Positions 21,514 to 32,701 of a stretch of 64,000 nt of DNA are shown here, in pieces. The notes below the pieces were generated by a model. The model searched no databases. It saw nothing but the letters and a program-made list of their open reading frames with translations, and had not been told where the DNA came from. Origin of the DNA: Sarocladium kiliense (lineage: Eukaryota > Ascomycota > Sordariomycetes > Hypocreales > Sarocladiaceae). A program made the position numbers and the translations under genes. The stretch is taken from assembly GCA_030734395.1 (NCBI GenBank), contig JAUZTG010000023.1:372001-436000 (forward strand), read 5' to 3'. How positions within the stretch are numbered: position 1 is the stretch's first letter; each line of letters opens with the position of its first letter.

Positions 21514-23777
21514 TCATGCTCCCATGACAATCGCATCCCATTCAGCCCAGTTGATCATGGCCGGCGATAACCATTGCTGCGCTTCAAGGTTCTCCAAGAA
21601 CAGATCAGTGTTCTGTGCAGCCATACTACTATCTCCTTCGGGACCTTGCTGTTCGCAGAACCCGTGGCTGAGACTTCCTGGCCGTTGTAGTCGGTTCGAA
21701 CGATTTGTGTTACTGAGAATATGATGAGGCGAGTCTAGCAGCGATATAGAAGGCCTGTGAAATCAGTTGATGGCTACCTTTATAGGATGTGTGTTGCTTA
21801 CAAAAGTCCTCTTAGGACCGGTGCAGCCTTCGTGCAGAAGTGACTAAGCCCGGAGCTCTCGATCGCTGAGAAGGTGTCCACCGATGTTCTGATGGCGGAT
21901 TGTGCTCTATCTCGTGACGCAGCGTCTATGTAATCGCGGGTGCGGATGATGTAAAGTAAGCATACCGTGGCGTGAAAGGCGTGGAATGAGCCCAGTCCGT
22001 GATTGTACCACTGATACGGCCTGAATCTGTCAACCTGTTTCAGGGTCTGATGAATCGAGATAAGGGCCAATGAGCTCTCAACACAACGCGTTGTGGACAG
22101 GAGGACGTCATCCAATAGGTAGCCGTCCTGGGCTTCGCTCGATGGCTCCTCCGTGAGAACCGATCGATGCAGCAATAGCATCAATTGATGAGAATAGCCG
22201 ATGAGTATATGAAGATGAACCTCCTGAAAAGCGGACAAGGGATAAATCGATGTCTGGAGCACGTATTTGTCGTGGAACTCGTCCTGCTGGACCTTGATCT
22301 CAGAGTCTAGCTGTAAAATGGTGGTGAAGTTTGGAGGCCGGTCCTTGTTAAATAAAGCGCTGCAAATCTTTTCACAGATTCCATATAGCCTGAACTTGAG
22401 GAGCAGGTAAGACATTTGTGACGGACCCGGATTTGAGGAGGTAGGGGTGGTGTTGGTGCTGACGAGCTCGGCATCATTGACATCGAGTGGTAAGCTGACG
22501 TTAGAGGTAATCTTCGCGCTGTCTAGGTTGCCCATTGAGGTGTTCTGAATGGTATGAAGCATCTGGAGTGCGGCCCAGCATCTTCTCCGTTCTTCCGCTT
22601 CAACTATATCGAGATGGAACACCTCCGGGTCCAGATGACAGCCAAGTGACAGAGCGATGTGCTTGGTGGTTCCCAGTAGTGCCCAACATTGACCATGAGT
22701 ATGGTTAACCCCATATATGAGTATAACCAAGGCCTGGAAAGTGTACATGTTATGTCTCCATAGATAGTTATCTGCTTCGAGGCATTGCATTGCGGCAGAC
22801 CTGTAGCGAGCAGTAAGGAGCGAAATGTTTTCGAGAGTTGTCTTTCGATGGCCAAGATCTGCGAGCAATAAGTTGTCACTCTGGACCGCAGACACGGCCA
22901 CACTGATAATGGAGAAAAGCAGCGCCAACCACGAGAGCGGTACCTCCTTCGGGTCCTGGCGGAACTGCGCATATGCTGCTTCGAATGTTGGGTCATGTAA
23001 TACGTGGAAGAGCTGAACATGAAACGTAATCAGCCGCCTAGTCTAATAGGTATAATGACCACAATGAATACTATCAAGCAATCGAAGGTGGGGACGAACC
23101 GGTGCGTAGATAGTGAAGTACAAGCTCTTGAGCTCATTACAAGCAGAAGCAGGTGGCAGGAGGCTCAGATAATGTTCGACTCCGGAATTCTGTGGTTGCC
23201 AAGGCATAGCATTCTCAGACTCCTCAAACTGGGACAATGCACCGTGGAGTTGATGGTCTCCCGAAAGCACCGATGACCACCTAGACAATGACGGGACATA
23301 TCGCTCATGCCCAGATTTCGACCGAAGGAGTGTGCCGCATGATCTTGTGGATGACCGCGGGGTATCCACGTCGGTGAGCAAGGATCGGTGGCCTTCGAAT
23401 GTGAAGCCTTCGCTTGAGGTTGGATAAGACGAAAGGTTGGTCTCCGGCGAGGGTAGATGAGAGCGAAATTCGTTGGGGATCGATGATGGCGCAGTCGTTC
23501 TGGCCTGAGAATCTCCGTCATGGCGAGACTCAAGCAGACGTTCAAGTTTATCCACACGCTCAAGCAGCGCGGCATTGGTTGCATTCTCGCTCACATGCTG
23601 CACCCGGGAGCGTTGATAGACGTCCCGGAGGTAGATGCACTCCATCGACGGCACACCTCGTCGTACGCACGTTGCGCAGGGGCCATCCACGCCGGTCGCG
23701 TTCCGGAGGCAGCGGATCTTTCTTTCTCTGCACGGCTCGCAGCTTAGTGGCATACGTCGCCTTGCCATGTTCGGCAT
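21514..23777 (-). CDS. Zn2Cys6 transcription factor, probable cluster regulator, 709 aa
   Basis: Nuclear DNA-binding regulator. Three exons: 23100-23777, 21802-23012 and 21514-21754; introns of 87 and 47 nt (gttcgt...ttcag; gtaagc...cacag) keep phase. Without the last intron the protein would stop at VLRGLL. With it, the end reads QWLSPAMINWAEWDAIV, a typical C-terminus for this family, so I prefer the spliced form. The zinc cluster begins at residue 13: CEPCRERKIRC, then CATC and a final Cys (spacing x2, x6, x10, x2, x8). A coiled coil follows (LLERVDKLERLLESR). The Fungal_trans homology domain starts APLFHVLHDPTF and includes ALSLGCHLDPE and EAEERRRCWAALQM. It sits at the edge of the amidohydrolase/FAH cluster and has two CGG-N6-CGG-type elements about 650 bp upstream, consistent with self-regulation (inferred). 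Confidence 0.88.
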
Positions 23778-25059
23778 TGTGTTGCCAGAGGCGATGCCAA
23801 TCCAGAGAGTTGTGAATAGGCGGAGAACGGATGCGACGGTGGAGGCGAGAAATTGCAGTGAGAAGCAAACGTCCGAAACACCTCGCTACAATAATCATGT
23901 GAACCCCAAATGGCAGACTAATGTGATTGGAAAATCGCCGCCCATGCTCATTAGGCGTCACCTACTTTAGCTAGCAGCAGTATGGAGTGCAGTGCGTAGA
24001 TCAGCAGACCTTGAACACTAGCTCAGACCCTCCTTCATGTATGGGTAGCTATTTGCCTAATGATGAACTTCCCGCGTTGATTTGCTATTAAGTCTCACAG
24101 ACTAGGTATTTGAGATCCTCCTCAAGATCTTACATCATAAGTTAAGTATCTTCTTCCTAATTTGTTAGATACTCGATAAACACCAGCTCGTTGCGGACGG
24201 GATAAAAGGGGACTGTCTAACAAATGTTCATAAACTTGCATGAATTGACGGAGTCGATGGAATTACATAAGCTTGGCAAAGGCCTAGCGGAATGTGAGCA
24301 GAATAGAAAAAGGATCGCTTTGAAGCTTTCGATAAATCGAAGTGAGTGTATCTGCTGAAGTGATGTTAGATTGGGGAGCAGCGGATGCCGGTCTGATGCA
24401 TGCCTGTTCTGATGCCGTCCATCCATCTCCGCGATCCCCGCCTATCTCCGCCATCCCCGTTTTCCCCCTTCGCCCGGTCAACATTGCGGGGGATATTGGG
24501 GGCCACAGAACAGTAGCTAGTGCAAAACCGCAGGGACCGACTGCCAAGTTATTTGCAGGGTAAGCCACTAAACCGAACAACGCACTCGCATGTCGGAAGG
24601 GTTACATGCTTTGGATACTTGTGGGAAGAGCTATGTGCACCGAGCATTGGTTTGTAGGAAAAAAGTGACCTTGTGTTTTCTAAATAACAAATGAAAATTC
24701 TGTTCTAATAAATATGTGTGCATACCCCTGTCAGGGGGAATGCGCAGTTCATGGGTCCGTGTACCAGAGCAATGCCTTAACCTGCAGTCACCACTTCTCA
24801 CAATACTGCTTGAGAGAACAAGATGCCGGATCGCGACCCACGTGACACTTTACTTGGTGTTATTGTCGATGGGCTCGTTCCATTCCTCGCAGCAGTTAAT
24901 GATGCCTTCAAGGACTCTATAGTAGTCTCATTCTTGGGATAACGGGCTCGACGCTCGTCTCAGGGAGCCGGCGCGGTGGCCGAGCCGGCTGCTATTCATG
25001 CCATAAAAGGATTCATTAAATTTTGTACTTCAACCTGCAACACGAAAATAATGAAGCCT
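23778..25059. other. Upstream region of the cluster regulator, otherwise empty
   Basis: About 1.3 kb. Apart from the CCG elements at 24429-24459 I see only short unsupported frames. From about 24050 to 24200 and 24640 to 25060 the sequence is AT-rich. A pseudogene follows at its right end. Confidence 0.4.
24429..24459. promoter_or_regulatory. Two CCG-N6-CCG elements upstream of the regulator gene
   Basis: CCGCGATCCCCG (24429-24440) and CCGCCATCCCCG (24448-24459). They match the elements in the two cluster promoters (CCGCCATCACCG and CCGCCATCGCCG), with the same 6-bp gap and the same internal ATC. They lie about 650-680 bp upstream of the Zn2Cys6 gene start. No intact gene is found on the other side, so they either serve the regulator or mark a lost cluster gene. 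Confidence 0.5.
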
Positions 25060-25556
25060 TCATTGCATCTTCTTAATATATCTAGCGCTTTCAGTGCCCA
25101 TAAGATAATCCCACCATCTAAACCTCGACGAATAATTGCCTAGGAATCTCTCATGATATACATCGTGATGCGCTGCCCGCCCATAATGGTAGAATGTTTC
25201 TCAAACTCCAATGGAGATCGTACCCGCTGTGGGCATCAACAGCTTGGAATAGCCGCAACATAATCCAGCTATACATCGTTACGAGATGTAAGCCGCCCGT
25301 GAACAATGCCCATAAAATTAGTGCACCAATGGTCCCGGCTCCTAGTATCAAAACCTCGATTAGTGAGGCATATTGTGCTGCTAGTCTAAATGGTGCAGAG
25401 TATTTATGATGCCTCTTGTGAATCGCTTTATAGAACGGTCCGTAGTACAGAAAGCGGTGAATTTAATAGTGCCAAGCATCCTCCATAACAAAAAAATATA
25501 GCGACCTGTAGTAGCATCTTCCAGAAGCTTGGGAAAGGGACTTCATATCTCAGACC
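25060..25556 (-). pseudogene. ERG25-like C-4 methylsterol oxidase pseudogene
   Basis: Remnant of a fatty-acid-hydroxylase-superfamily sterol C-4 methyl oxidase. In translation along the minus strand I see YEVPFPSFWKMLLQVAIFF, then a frameshift at a T-run (about 25490), EDAWHY followed by a stop at 25463-25465, IHRFLYYGPFYKAIHKRHH (a di-iron His box), the long intact block from KYSAPFRLAAQYAS through MLRLFQAVDAHSGYD and WSLRNILPLWAG, a second frameshift, and HHDVYHERFLGNY (last His box) with RFRWWDYLMGTESAR before the end. Ligand motifs are still readable, but the gene has one nonsense change and at least two frameshifts, so it cannot make a full enzyme. The N-terminal membrane part is not recognisable upstream. 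It probably is a dead extra copy, since sterol synthesis needs a working gene elsewhere. Confidence 0.75.
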
Positions 25557-26195
25557 GTGCGGGATTGCAAACGGCCCTGGCGGCTTCACCTCTTCCTCGT
25601 CGTAAATCTCCGATGATTTCCTTCAACGGTTTTACTGCCTCGGCTATATTTGCGACTGAGGGCGACGCACATGATTGCGAAGGAGAACTTATGCGCACAG
25701 TGTGAGATTGCTATATTTTGGGCATGCTACAGCCTGTCGTAGTTACTTCTCTGCTATTAGGTTCAAATTATTAGCCCACTCGGGTCTTGGAAAATTGAAA
25801 TAGCTTTGTTCACATCGGCAGCATATTTTGTGACGATTTCTCGAAGTAGTGTTGATAAGTCTCTTTGTTGTCGAAGCTGTGCATCTGTAGCCCGGCTGAT
25901 TCATGATATAATTGGTGGAATTTTTCCTCGTGAGCATTATTGTAGCTGATCTCTTACTATCCATTATCTAGTGTAGATGTGATTGCAACGATGTGATGTC
26001 AGTCAAGTCAACTCTTATGTGCCTAAATACCACAAGGTCCCGACATAGGAGATGTGCTTGCTGTAGGATATGGCCTTCTTAGGAACCGAGTGTTAGCACT
26101 GTTACTGATCTTTTAATAATAAGCTCGATGTTCAACTCTATAGTAACATTGTGTTAGGCGATGCTGCTCCACAACTTCCCTCAGTCCCTGCCACT
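25557..26195. other. Intergenic, possibly the decayed 5' end of the sterol oxidase copy
   Basis: AT-rich with many stops. It should have held the first part of the ERG25-like gene, but no motif could be read. No other feature recognised. Confidence 0.35.
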
Positions 26196-27303
26196 TTAGG
26201 AGCGACGTGCCGCGTCCAGCTCATGCACCCGTCCCGCTGCTGATAATTCCGGGGGCATGTAATCACCACGAAGCTCGTGCGCCGGGGAGGTGCCTAAATG
26301 AGGATCTTTGAGGAATGGAGTCACAGCTGTGACCGATGTCCCAGAATCCATTTCAGCCTTTTGCCACGCAGAAGGAGACCCCGAGGAATCTCCCCAGCTA
26401 CCGGCGAGCTCGGGTTTTATCGATGGGTCGTTCGGAACCATAGCATCCTGCGGCTTTGGTGTCCTCTTTTTGCGTCTCCAGAAAAAGAACACAGCAATAC
26501 CCACAGCTATCACGAAGAGTGGGATGCTCACTCCCATAGCGATAATTGCGCTCTGTGAGAGGCCCCCTCCTGAGCTCTCGCCGTTGTTCCCCTGACTCTC
26601 GGCATCTGCACTTTCCCCGCCGTCTGCCGATGTTGTTGTGACCGATGTTGTTGTCGCTCTCGACGGCCCTTGTACCAGATTCAGTTGCGGTGCATACAGG
26701 TCTTTGTTCATGAACTTGTCCTCGATCGTAATGGTCACTGGCTGGATGTCGCACTCGTCGCCCGATATTGAGCTCCCAGAAACACTCTCGCCCGCACTCA
26801 ACGTCTTAACGCACTGAAAGTCCAAGTCCGTAAGGGTGGCGCAAGAGTAGCCCCTGCAAGGTATTAGTGAATCCGGGCAATGTAGACCCAACACACACTC
26901 CTCTCGCTACTTACGTTGGACAGCACCCGATGCCCGTCTCCCCATCTTTCAGCACACTCCACATCGCTGACTGCGTGTCCGTCGGGCCATCGTCATCAGC
27001 GCTGCGCTCAACCGAGCAAGCGGTTGTCCAGCCGCGGGGACAGTGAAGACCGGGCGAGAAGATCGCGATCTCGTCTGGGTGGCCACGGTAGTTGGTAGCA
27101 AAGGGCCCGGCCCAGCCTTCGGGAAAGCATGATGATGCGTAGACGCCAGTCTCGGCCGCTGCCCTCACGTCGTCTGACACGCAGCTCTCGCCCCAGTAAC
27201 CGTTCACCCCCAAGACGCTGTCATAGTACAGGAATACTGACGAGCAATCCGGCGGCGGTGTGAAGGTTGTGGTCAGCGGACCGAGCTTGATAGCTGAAGA
27301 CAT
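26196..27303 (-). CDS. Single-pass membrane protein with Cys-rich outer domain, 348 aa
   Basis: Two exons, 26915-27303 and 26196-26853, with a 61-nt gtaagt...cag intron; the junction restores GIGCCPTGYSC. Start chosen at the ATG 27303 (MSSAIKLGPLTTTFTPPPDC). Residues 1-195 form a Cys-rich domain with paired motifs (GLHCPRGWTTAC, GCCPTGYSC), followed by a Ser/Thr/Gly stalk, one transmembrane helix (IIAMGVSIPLFVIAVGIAVFF), a basic stop-transfer WRRKKR and a roughly 95-aa cytoplasmic tail. The plan is that of fungal wall-sensor-like proteins and the CCPxGYxC pattern is common in a Pezizomycotina surface family. No ordinary signal peptide is visible at the N-terminus, so topology would rely on the internal helix unless an upstream exon exists. 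Function unknown. Confidence 0.75.
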
Positions 27304-29107
27304 TCTTGTTCCCTCGTGAAGGGTTGGGAAGACCAAAGTAAAAGGGTGAGAAAGAGAGGGGACCAGAAACTATGCCCGTCGCTTTTTCAGCACTCGAAAC
27401 GTCTTGGTCCCCCCCTTGGCAAGGTGGCTCCCGACCGGCTCCAAACATCTATTTCGATTCTTGTCTAAGACGGCATGGCGGTTTCCGAAGCATTTCTATT
27501 TTAAACACAGGTTGGAGACAGCATTGGCCGCACAAGGATACTGTTGGCTTCGTGACTGTTACTCAATCTCTGGAGGGAGAATAAGCGCTGAAAGTTCCTC
27601 GATCATTAAGACTGCACCGAATTCGATTCCAATGCCTGCGGCGTTATACCATCTCAGGGTTTGCGCGTTTTTCCTTGCGAGTCTGTTTATGGCAAAAGCC
27701 AGCAGCAGCTCCAATAGTTCCGACGGGGTCATCTTGCCGGAAGAAGTCACCATGGACAGCGAATCAAGGCAATATTCGCGAAACTGACCCCGCGGAGCTG
27801 AAGGCTGGAGATTGCGCGAACGGGAGGACAACTATCCGCGCAGCTCGATGCTTACCCGCGTCGGCCCCACCTTTGGGTCGTGAAACGGGCCGGCCCCGAA
27901 CACCAAAGCTCCCGATCCCCCCGACCAAAAGCACGCCACTTGCTGTCACGAAGCTCCCGGGATCCTGTGTGGGAGCTGTCGGTTAGTGAACTTAAAATGA
28001 TTCCAGTAGATGTCAGGATTTAGCTCACCGATAAGCAAATAGGTGGTCGGAAAAATCTACATCTACCAGACCATTATGCCTTGCTACGTTGCAGGAGATA
28101 ATACTCTTATAATAAATTCGCTTCTACGCGACGCCAGCTTTGTGCTTAATATTGCTCACGCTCTAACCCCTACACGGCAACTTCGTTTCTGCAGTGGCTA
28201 ATGCTACTGCTTGTGCTTGTTTAGGAAGAACTGTGCTGCTTTATCTCTATGGCTAAGAAGACTTTCGCTGCGCAGTACGTCTGCCTTATTGAACACTGCA
28301 GGCATCTTAGGGACTAACCTGGCCACACAGAGCACCTCGCTGACGTCGCCGCTGCCGGCCTCAGAGGCCGCCGACTAGTCTTCCGTGATATAAGATTATA
28401 TTTTTTTTTAGCCTACTCTTAGGCTTAAAAATGCCTTAAATAATTATACCTAAATAAGATTAAAATATCTTATAATATATTTAAGTAATATCCTTAAGTG
28501 ACCTAAGAGCTAGACCCCTAGTTTATATTAGCCTGGTGTTAGGAATAAGCGGGTTATTATTAGCTATTATATAAAGCTCTCACACGAGCATCCTCAGGTC
28601 GTTACGTGGATTGTTATAGCCAGCTTTGGACTCATCGCGTGCCACAGGGCAGAACATGCGGTAAGGCCAATCAGTCCATTAGGTCCTCGTCCTATTTGCT
28701 AACAGGTGTAAACGAGATACAACCCCGCTGGGGTGTGCGGACACTTAAAGGACCCCGTGCTTCTTACTAAAGCCTGCAGTCACCCAAATTCGCTCTCAAT
28801 TCGATAGCTGTCCGCTTTCAGCGACCCAAACCATCGAATCGTGGATGTATCCGGCGCAACTGGCCATGCTCAGCCATGCTCATTGCCGATTTCCTACCCG
28901 TTTAGTCAGTCTCGCGTTCACGTTACTGATGCCGCATGTGAAGCATACCGACGCTTTTTAGCGAGGCAAAGGTGGATCGCAACGCCGACTGAAGTAGTAA
29001 GGAGGTTTAGGAGCAAGGTTGTCATCGCGAGTATGGCTTCAATTGTCCACTCAGGTGGGTTTGGATGCATGTTGGGGAACCTCGAGCGTCGAATAGTCAC
29101 TAATGCT
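27304..29107. repeat. Gene-free interval with AT-rich repeat remnant
   Basis: 27304-28060 has only short unsupported frames. From about 28080 to 28610 the DNA is AT-rich, with a poly-T tract at 28400 and stops in all frames, resembling RIP-mutated transposon sequence. A GC-rich patch with an inverted ggcctcagaggcc sits at 28356-28368. 28620-29107 shows nothing recognisable. Confidence 0.4.
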
Positions 29108-29594
29108 TTATTTTCCTTCCGACTCGCAGATAGGTAGGTCGAAAGCTTCGGGTACAGGAGCAAAATAGCGAAGTCGCCTGTTAGATATATGATTGTAGAT
29201 GTCTTGGACGCTGCGTTCTCTTATACCGTGATCTCGTCCCTCGTCCATGACTCGAAATGTCGCATATGTCCTATGACGGTGATCCATAAACATTGACCGG
29301 AAATATGTTGTGCTCAGCACAGTCGTGTCTGCCAGAATAAGCTGATTTCCGTAATCATTTCGCAACCTTCGCGAATGGGCTGCATACCGGGTACCCAGTT
29401 AACATCCTGGACTCGAACCTGAATTCCCTTTTGGGAGCTATAAGGCCCTTTGTCCTTAGGCGACCCAGTACGCCCTCACATACCATCCGTTGCCAACCAA
29501 GGCGATCGTCGATGACGGGCCAATCATATCGAACCGGAAATGCAGTTCTACGACAAGCTTCTAACTTCTTTAAGGTACCTGACTTCATTTGCAC
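29108..29594 (-). CDS. Possible hypothetical gene, two exons, about 146 aa
   Basis: Two open segments can be joined: 29388-29594 (reads KKLEACRRTAFPVRYDWP and GWQRMVCEGVLGRLRTKG) and 29108-29341 (reads STTYFRSMFMDHRHRTYATF and IYNHISNRRLRYFAPVPEAF), through a 46-nt gtatgc...atcag intron. The start could be the ATG at 29588 (MKSGT) or an upstream exon. The composition looks protein-like, but I recognise no domain and codon evidence is weak. Confidence 0.28.
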
Positions 29595-29941
29595 GACCTC
29601 ATTGGCCCGCTCAAGCGGCGTAAGCTGGGGTCACGACCCTGGATGAGCTGAACGGTTCACTGTAGCATCATGCATGGACGATAAGGCTGTCGGCGCCTCT
29701 CCTCTCCCGCAGCATCTACCCTTCCTTCCTTCCTTCTTTTCCCAAACATTTCGGATGCGCTCATTTCTGGTTACACATCAGGGAGAAATGATCATGCAAC
29801 ACAACTGTTGCCGCGTGGCCTTCGCCGGGTTATGCGCGTAACTACAAAGAGAGCCTCATCAGCCCAGAATAATACCTGCGCTCACAACCGGATCGATACC
29901 ATGCACCAACTCGAGCAGCTTTAAGGCTCGAGACTCACATA
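29595..29941. other. Promoter region of the second Zn2Cys6 gene
   Basis: Contains a CT-rich tract (about 29695-29745, ccttccttccttcc type), common before fungal transcription starts. No gene seen. Confidence 0.4.
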
Positions 29942-31756
29942 ATGGATCCTACTTTCCTAATGTTTGATACAGCATACGACTCTGACGACTTGAGATGTTG
30001 TGCACCCCCTTATCCCCAACAACTGGACTTCGGCCCAGACTACAACTTTGACGCCGAACCGACATTGCCTTCCTGGCTCGGCAATGACAATGCCCCGGCG
30101 ACCTCAATCGGCCCAAATAAGGGACTGGATATAGTTCAGATGCCGAAAAGACAGGCGGAGCATGTCGGCTATCCATGGTCTGGCATACACAAGCAACTCA
30201 CCATCTCTTGTACCCAGAATACAGGTCAATCGAGTGATTCAGCATCGCTGTCAAGCCACTCACCAGGCCATCGAGAACTGGTCCCAATCGCTCCAAAGGA
30301 TGCTATGTCAAGTTGCGGCAAGAAGCCGAGGCAGGAACATCGGATCACGGCCCGCTTTTACACGTTCTCTATCGATTCAGCTAATAGCAACGGATCGATG
30401 GTACCTAAACGGCAAAGACGTGGCCCATATGCTAAGAAGACATGTCTGAGATGCCAGAATCATGGATTGAAGGTCGGTGTGATGAAAAAATGTCGAAGGA
30501 TAATGCGCTCAGTCCGCTCATGATCTCTCTACGTAGTGTTCCGGGGCATTCCCTTGCTCAAACTGTGCGAAGCACTGGAGAAGCATGGAGCAGCGATCAA
30601 ATGGCATTGTTCGTTGGACAGAGTGTTTCGACTCCAATATCAAGGAACTAAACTTCATGCAAACTCGTGCGTGGCCATCTCTCCGGGGTTGCTAGCGAGG
30701 TCTGATACTGACAAAGAGAGTCTAGGTGCGGATTTCCTTTCCCGAATCAACAAACTTGCGCCCGACCAAGACGGATCAGCTGTCCAAGTTCGCAGTCTGA
30801 AACCTTCCAAGCGACCGCCAACGTGTCTTCTAGAAGTGGCTCAAGCTGCAAATTATATCTGGAGCCTTACCATCGGTGCTTCAGTAGACGCAGGAATGTC
30901 AGCACTGCTTGGATCTAATGAGATGGCGGTGCGTGGGATGTGCATCCAGACGCTCAACGTCGAGACATCACATCAAGATATCATCCCCTGCCAGCCACAT
31001 TGTTGGATCTCCCCAACTTGTCCCTGCCAGGTATCCGGAGCTTGGCTTCTAGCGGTCATTCACACACATCCAGAATTTATAACCCAACGCGCCCGTCTCT
31101 CGGACGCAGAACTCCTCGAAGTCAAGACGTGGGTAATTTCCCAGATATTCTCCATCACTACCAGACTCATTACTCGAGCCAAGAAGGAAGTGGCAACGTT
31201 CAGCGAGAGGTTGTTTCTATACGAATGCCTCGCGACTTTTGGCACCCTTGGACGGTCCAGAACATCCTGGTTCGTGTGTCTTCAGAGCCTACAAAAAGCT
31301 ATCACAGAACTCGTTGCAAAAAATGGCGCGGACGTACCAGGATTCGAAAGCTTGTTGGAGGACAACGTTCGGCATCTCGAGGAGTCAGTCAACCAGCAGG
31401 AATACCTTACCAGGTTCTGCGAGCACTGGACCAAGAAGCTCTTCGACAAGACCATGCCAGGGCTATACAAGATGCCATTCTTCTGTCTGGGGGTACTCTA
31501 CCGACTGGACCTATCTCAGGAGTTACCGGGAGCCCAGGATCCAGTGAAGCAAGCCCTGCGATTCGTCTCTCATTTCCCAGAGACGGCGGATGCGGAGTCA
31601 CTGGCTTGGAAGTTACAAAACATGAGCCTTGAAGAGGAGCCAAGTCGAATAGATAAAGACATGAACTGGATGCTGGCTATTGATCATGCCCTGGAGAGGG
31701 ACGAGCTCAGCAGGAACTGCGGCTGTACCTGCAGGGGGCAGAGCGGCAGCCGCTAG
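29942..31756 (+). CDS. Zn2Cys6 transcription factor, about 563 aa
   Basis: The zinc cluster appears only after splicing. Exon 1 (29942-30472) ends KKTCLRCQNHGLK. Exon 2 (30537-30666) is read in another frame as CSGAFPCSNCAKHWRS...RWTEC. Exon 3 (30726-31756) starts ADFLSRINKLAPDQ. Introns of 64 nt (gtcggt...gtag) and 59 nt (gtgcgt...tag) keep phase. The Cys spacing is x2, x6, x5, x2 and then a long x19 before the last Cys, a spacing seen in a fungal subfamily with a W-rich tail. Residues 1-150 look disordered and the C-terminal 340 aa are helical without a full Fungal_trans signature. Inside exon 3, 30929-31030 has gt and ag ends and is divisible by three, so it may be a further intron. Convergent with the SDR gene. 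Target genes unknown. Confidence 0.78.
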
Positions 31757-31861
31757 TGAGCCTGGCTCAAAATGAGAAGCAATTCATGATGCCGGACACT
31801 CGCTCGCATGCACATCACGATCTATGCGGCCTTCGCAATGAGTACTCATGTTTGTCGGACT

Positions 31862-32701
31862 CTAGCCGATCTTGATGCCACCTCCGCTGGCACTGATCAC
31901 GCAGCCGGTAATCCACCTAGCATCGCGACCACAGAGAAGGCCAACAATGTCGGCCACATCCTCAGACTGTCCGAAGCGAGGGATACTCTGCGTCGGGAAG
32001 AACTCGTCCTGGAACCTCTGAACGGCCTCTGGTCCACAGTTGACCACAGCCTCAGTCTCAGTCAGCCCGGCTGTCACAGCATTAGCTGTCGTGCCCGTTA
32101 TGAACGCATATCTCTCATCCTTGCCGCCGAAAGCTTGAGCCCATGTCCGGCATAGCGACTCTCCAGCTGACTTCCCGGCGGCGTACATAAGCTGGTCACT
32201 CCAGGGCTGACGAGAGCGGATAGATGAGATGTAGATGATGCGACTATCGGGTTGGAAGTATCGTCTCCTGACGAGCTCTTCCACGATCATGACCGGTGTC
32301 TGGATGTTCCCAAGTAGGCTGCGCTGTACTTCCTCGGCACTCGTTTCGCCGATGACACCAGGCATAGGATCGCTGGCCGAGTTGACAAAATTATCTATCC
32401 TGCCATTGAACGAAGTATTGATCTCATCAGCAATGGTCTTTGCGCAGTCCTGTGAGAATATGTCTGCGACCAATCCCTTGATCTTGAGGCTCTCAGGCCG
32501 CTCCCTCGAAGTTGCCGCAAAGACTTTGTCAGAAACCTCGTTGCCCAAACCCCTTGAAAGGGCCTCAACGCCTTGGTCGCCAGTGCAGGTCCCTAGGATA
32601 GAACACCCGCGAGAGGCGAGGTTGAAGGCAATTGCGCGACCAATGCCGCGAGAGGCACCGCTGATGACGGCAACCTTACTGATGAGGTCTAGTTCCCGCA
32701 T
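31862..32701 (-). CDS. Short-chain dehydrogenase/reductase (SDR), 279 aa
   Basis: NAD(P)-dependent oxidoreductase of the classical SDR family; substrate not predictable. Single exon from the ATG at 32701 (MRELDLISKVAVIS). It has the nucleotide-binding TGxxxGxG equivalent as SGASRGIGRAIAF, the NNAG-like position changed to NSAS (FVNSASDPMPG), the catalytic Ser region IIYISSIRS and the YxxxK pair in MYAAGKSAGESL. The end ITGCVISASGGGIKIG matches the usual DGG(x)xx terminus loosely. Length is typical. It looks like fungal 3-oxoacyl-ACP-reductase-type SDRs but is not assignable to FabG. Its 3' end lies about 105 bp from that of the Zn2Cys6 gene, which may or may not control it. Confidence 0.85.
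   Translation of the reverse strand: MRELDLISKVAVISGASRGIGRAIAFNLASRGCSILGTCTGDQGVEALSRGLGNEVSDKVFAATSRERPESLKIKGLVADIFSQDCAKTIADEINTSFNGRIDNFVNSASDPMPGVIGETSAEEVQRSLLGNIQTPVMIVEELVRRRYFQPDSRIIYISSIRSRQPWSDQLMYAAGKSAGESLCRTWAQAFGGKDERYAFITGTTANAVTAGLTETEAVVNCGPEAVQRFQDEFFPTQSIPRFGQSEDVADIVGLLCGRDARWITGCVISASGGGIKIG

Noticed and set aside
27559..27949. Two minus-strand frames that might form a small gene
   Set aside because: No ATG start for the first piece, no domain, and the joining introns are not consistent.
29396..29425. tRNA-like T-arm (ggttcgagtcc on the minus strand)
   Set aside because: The T stem has a mismatch and no D arm, anticodon arm or acceptor stem pairs around it.
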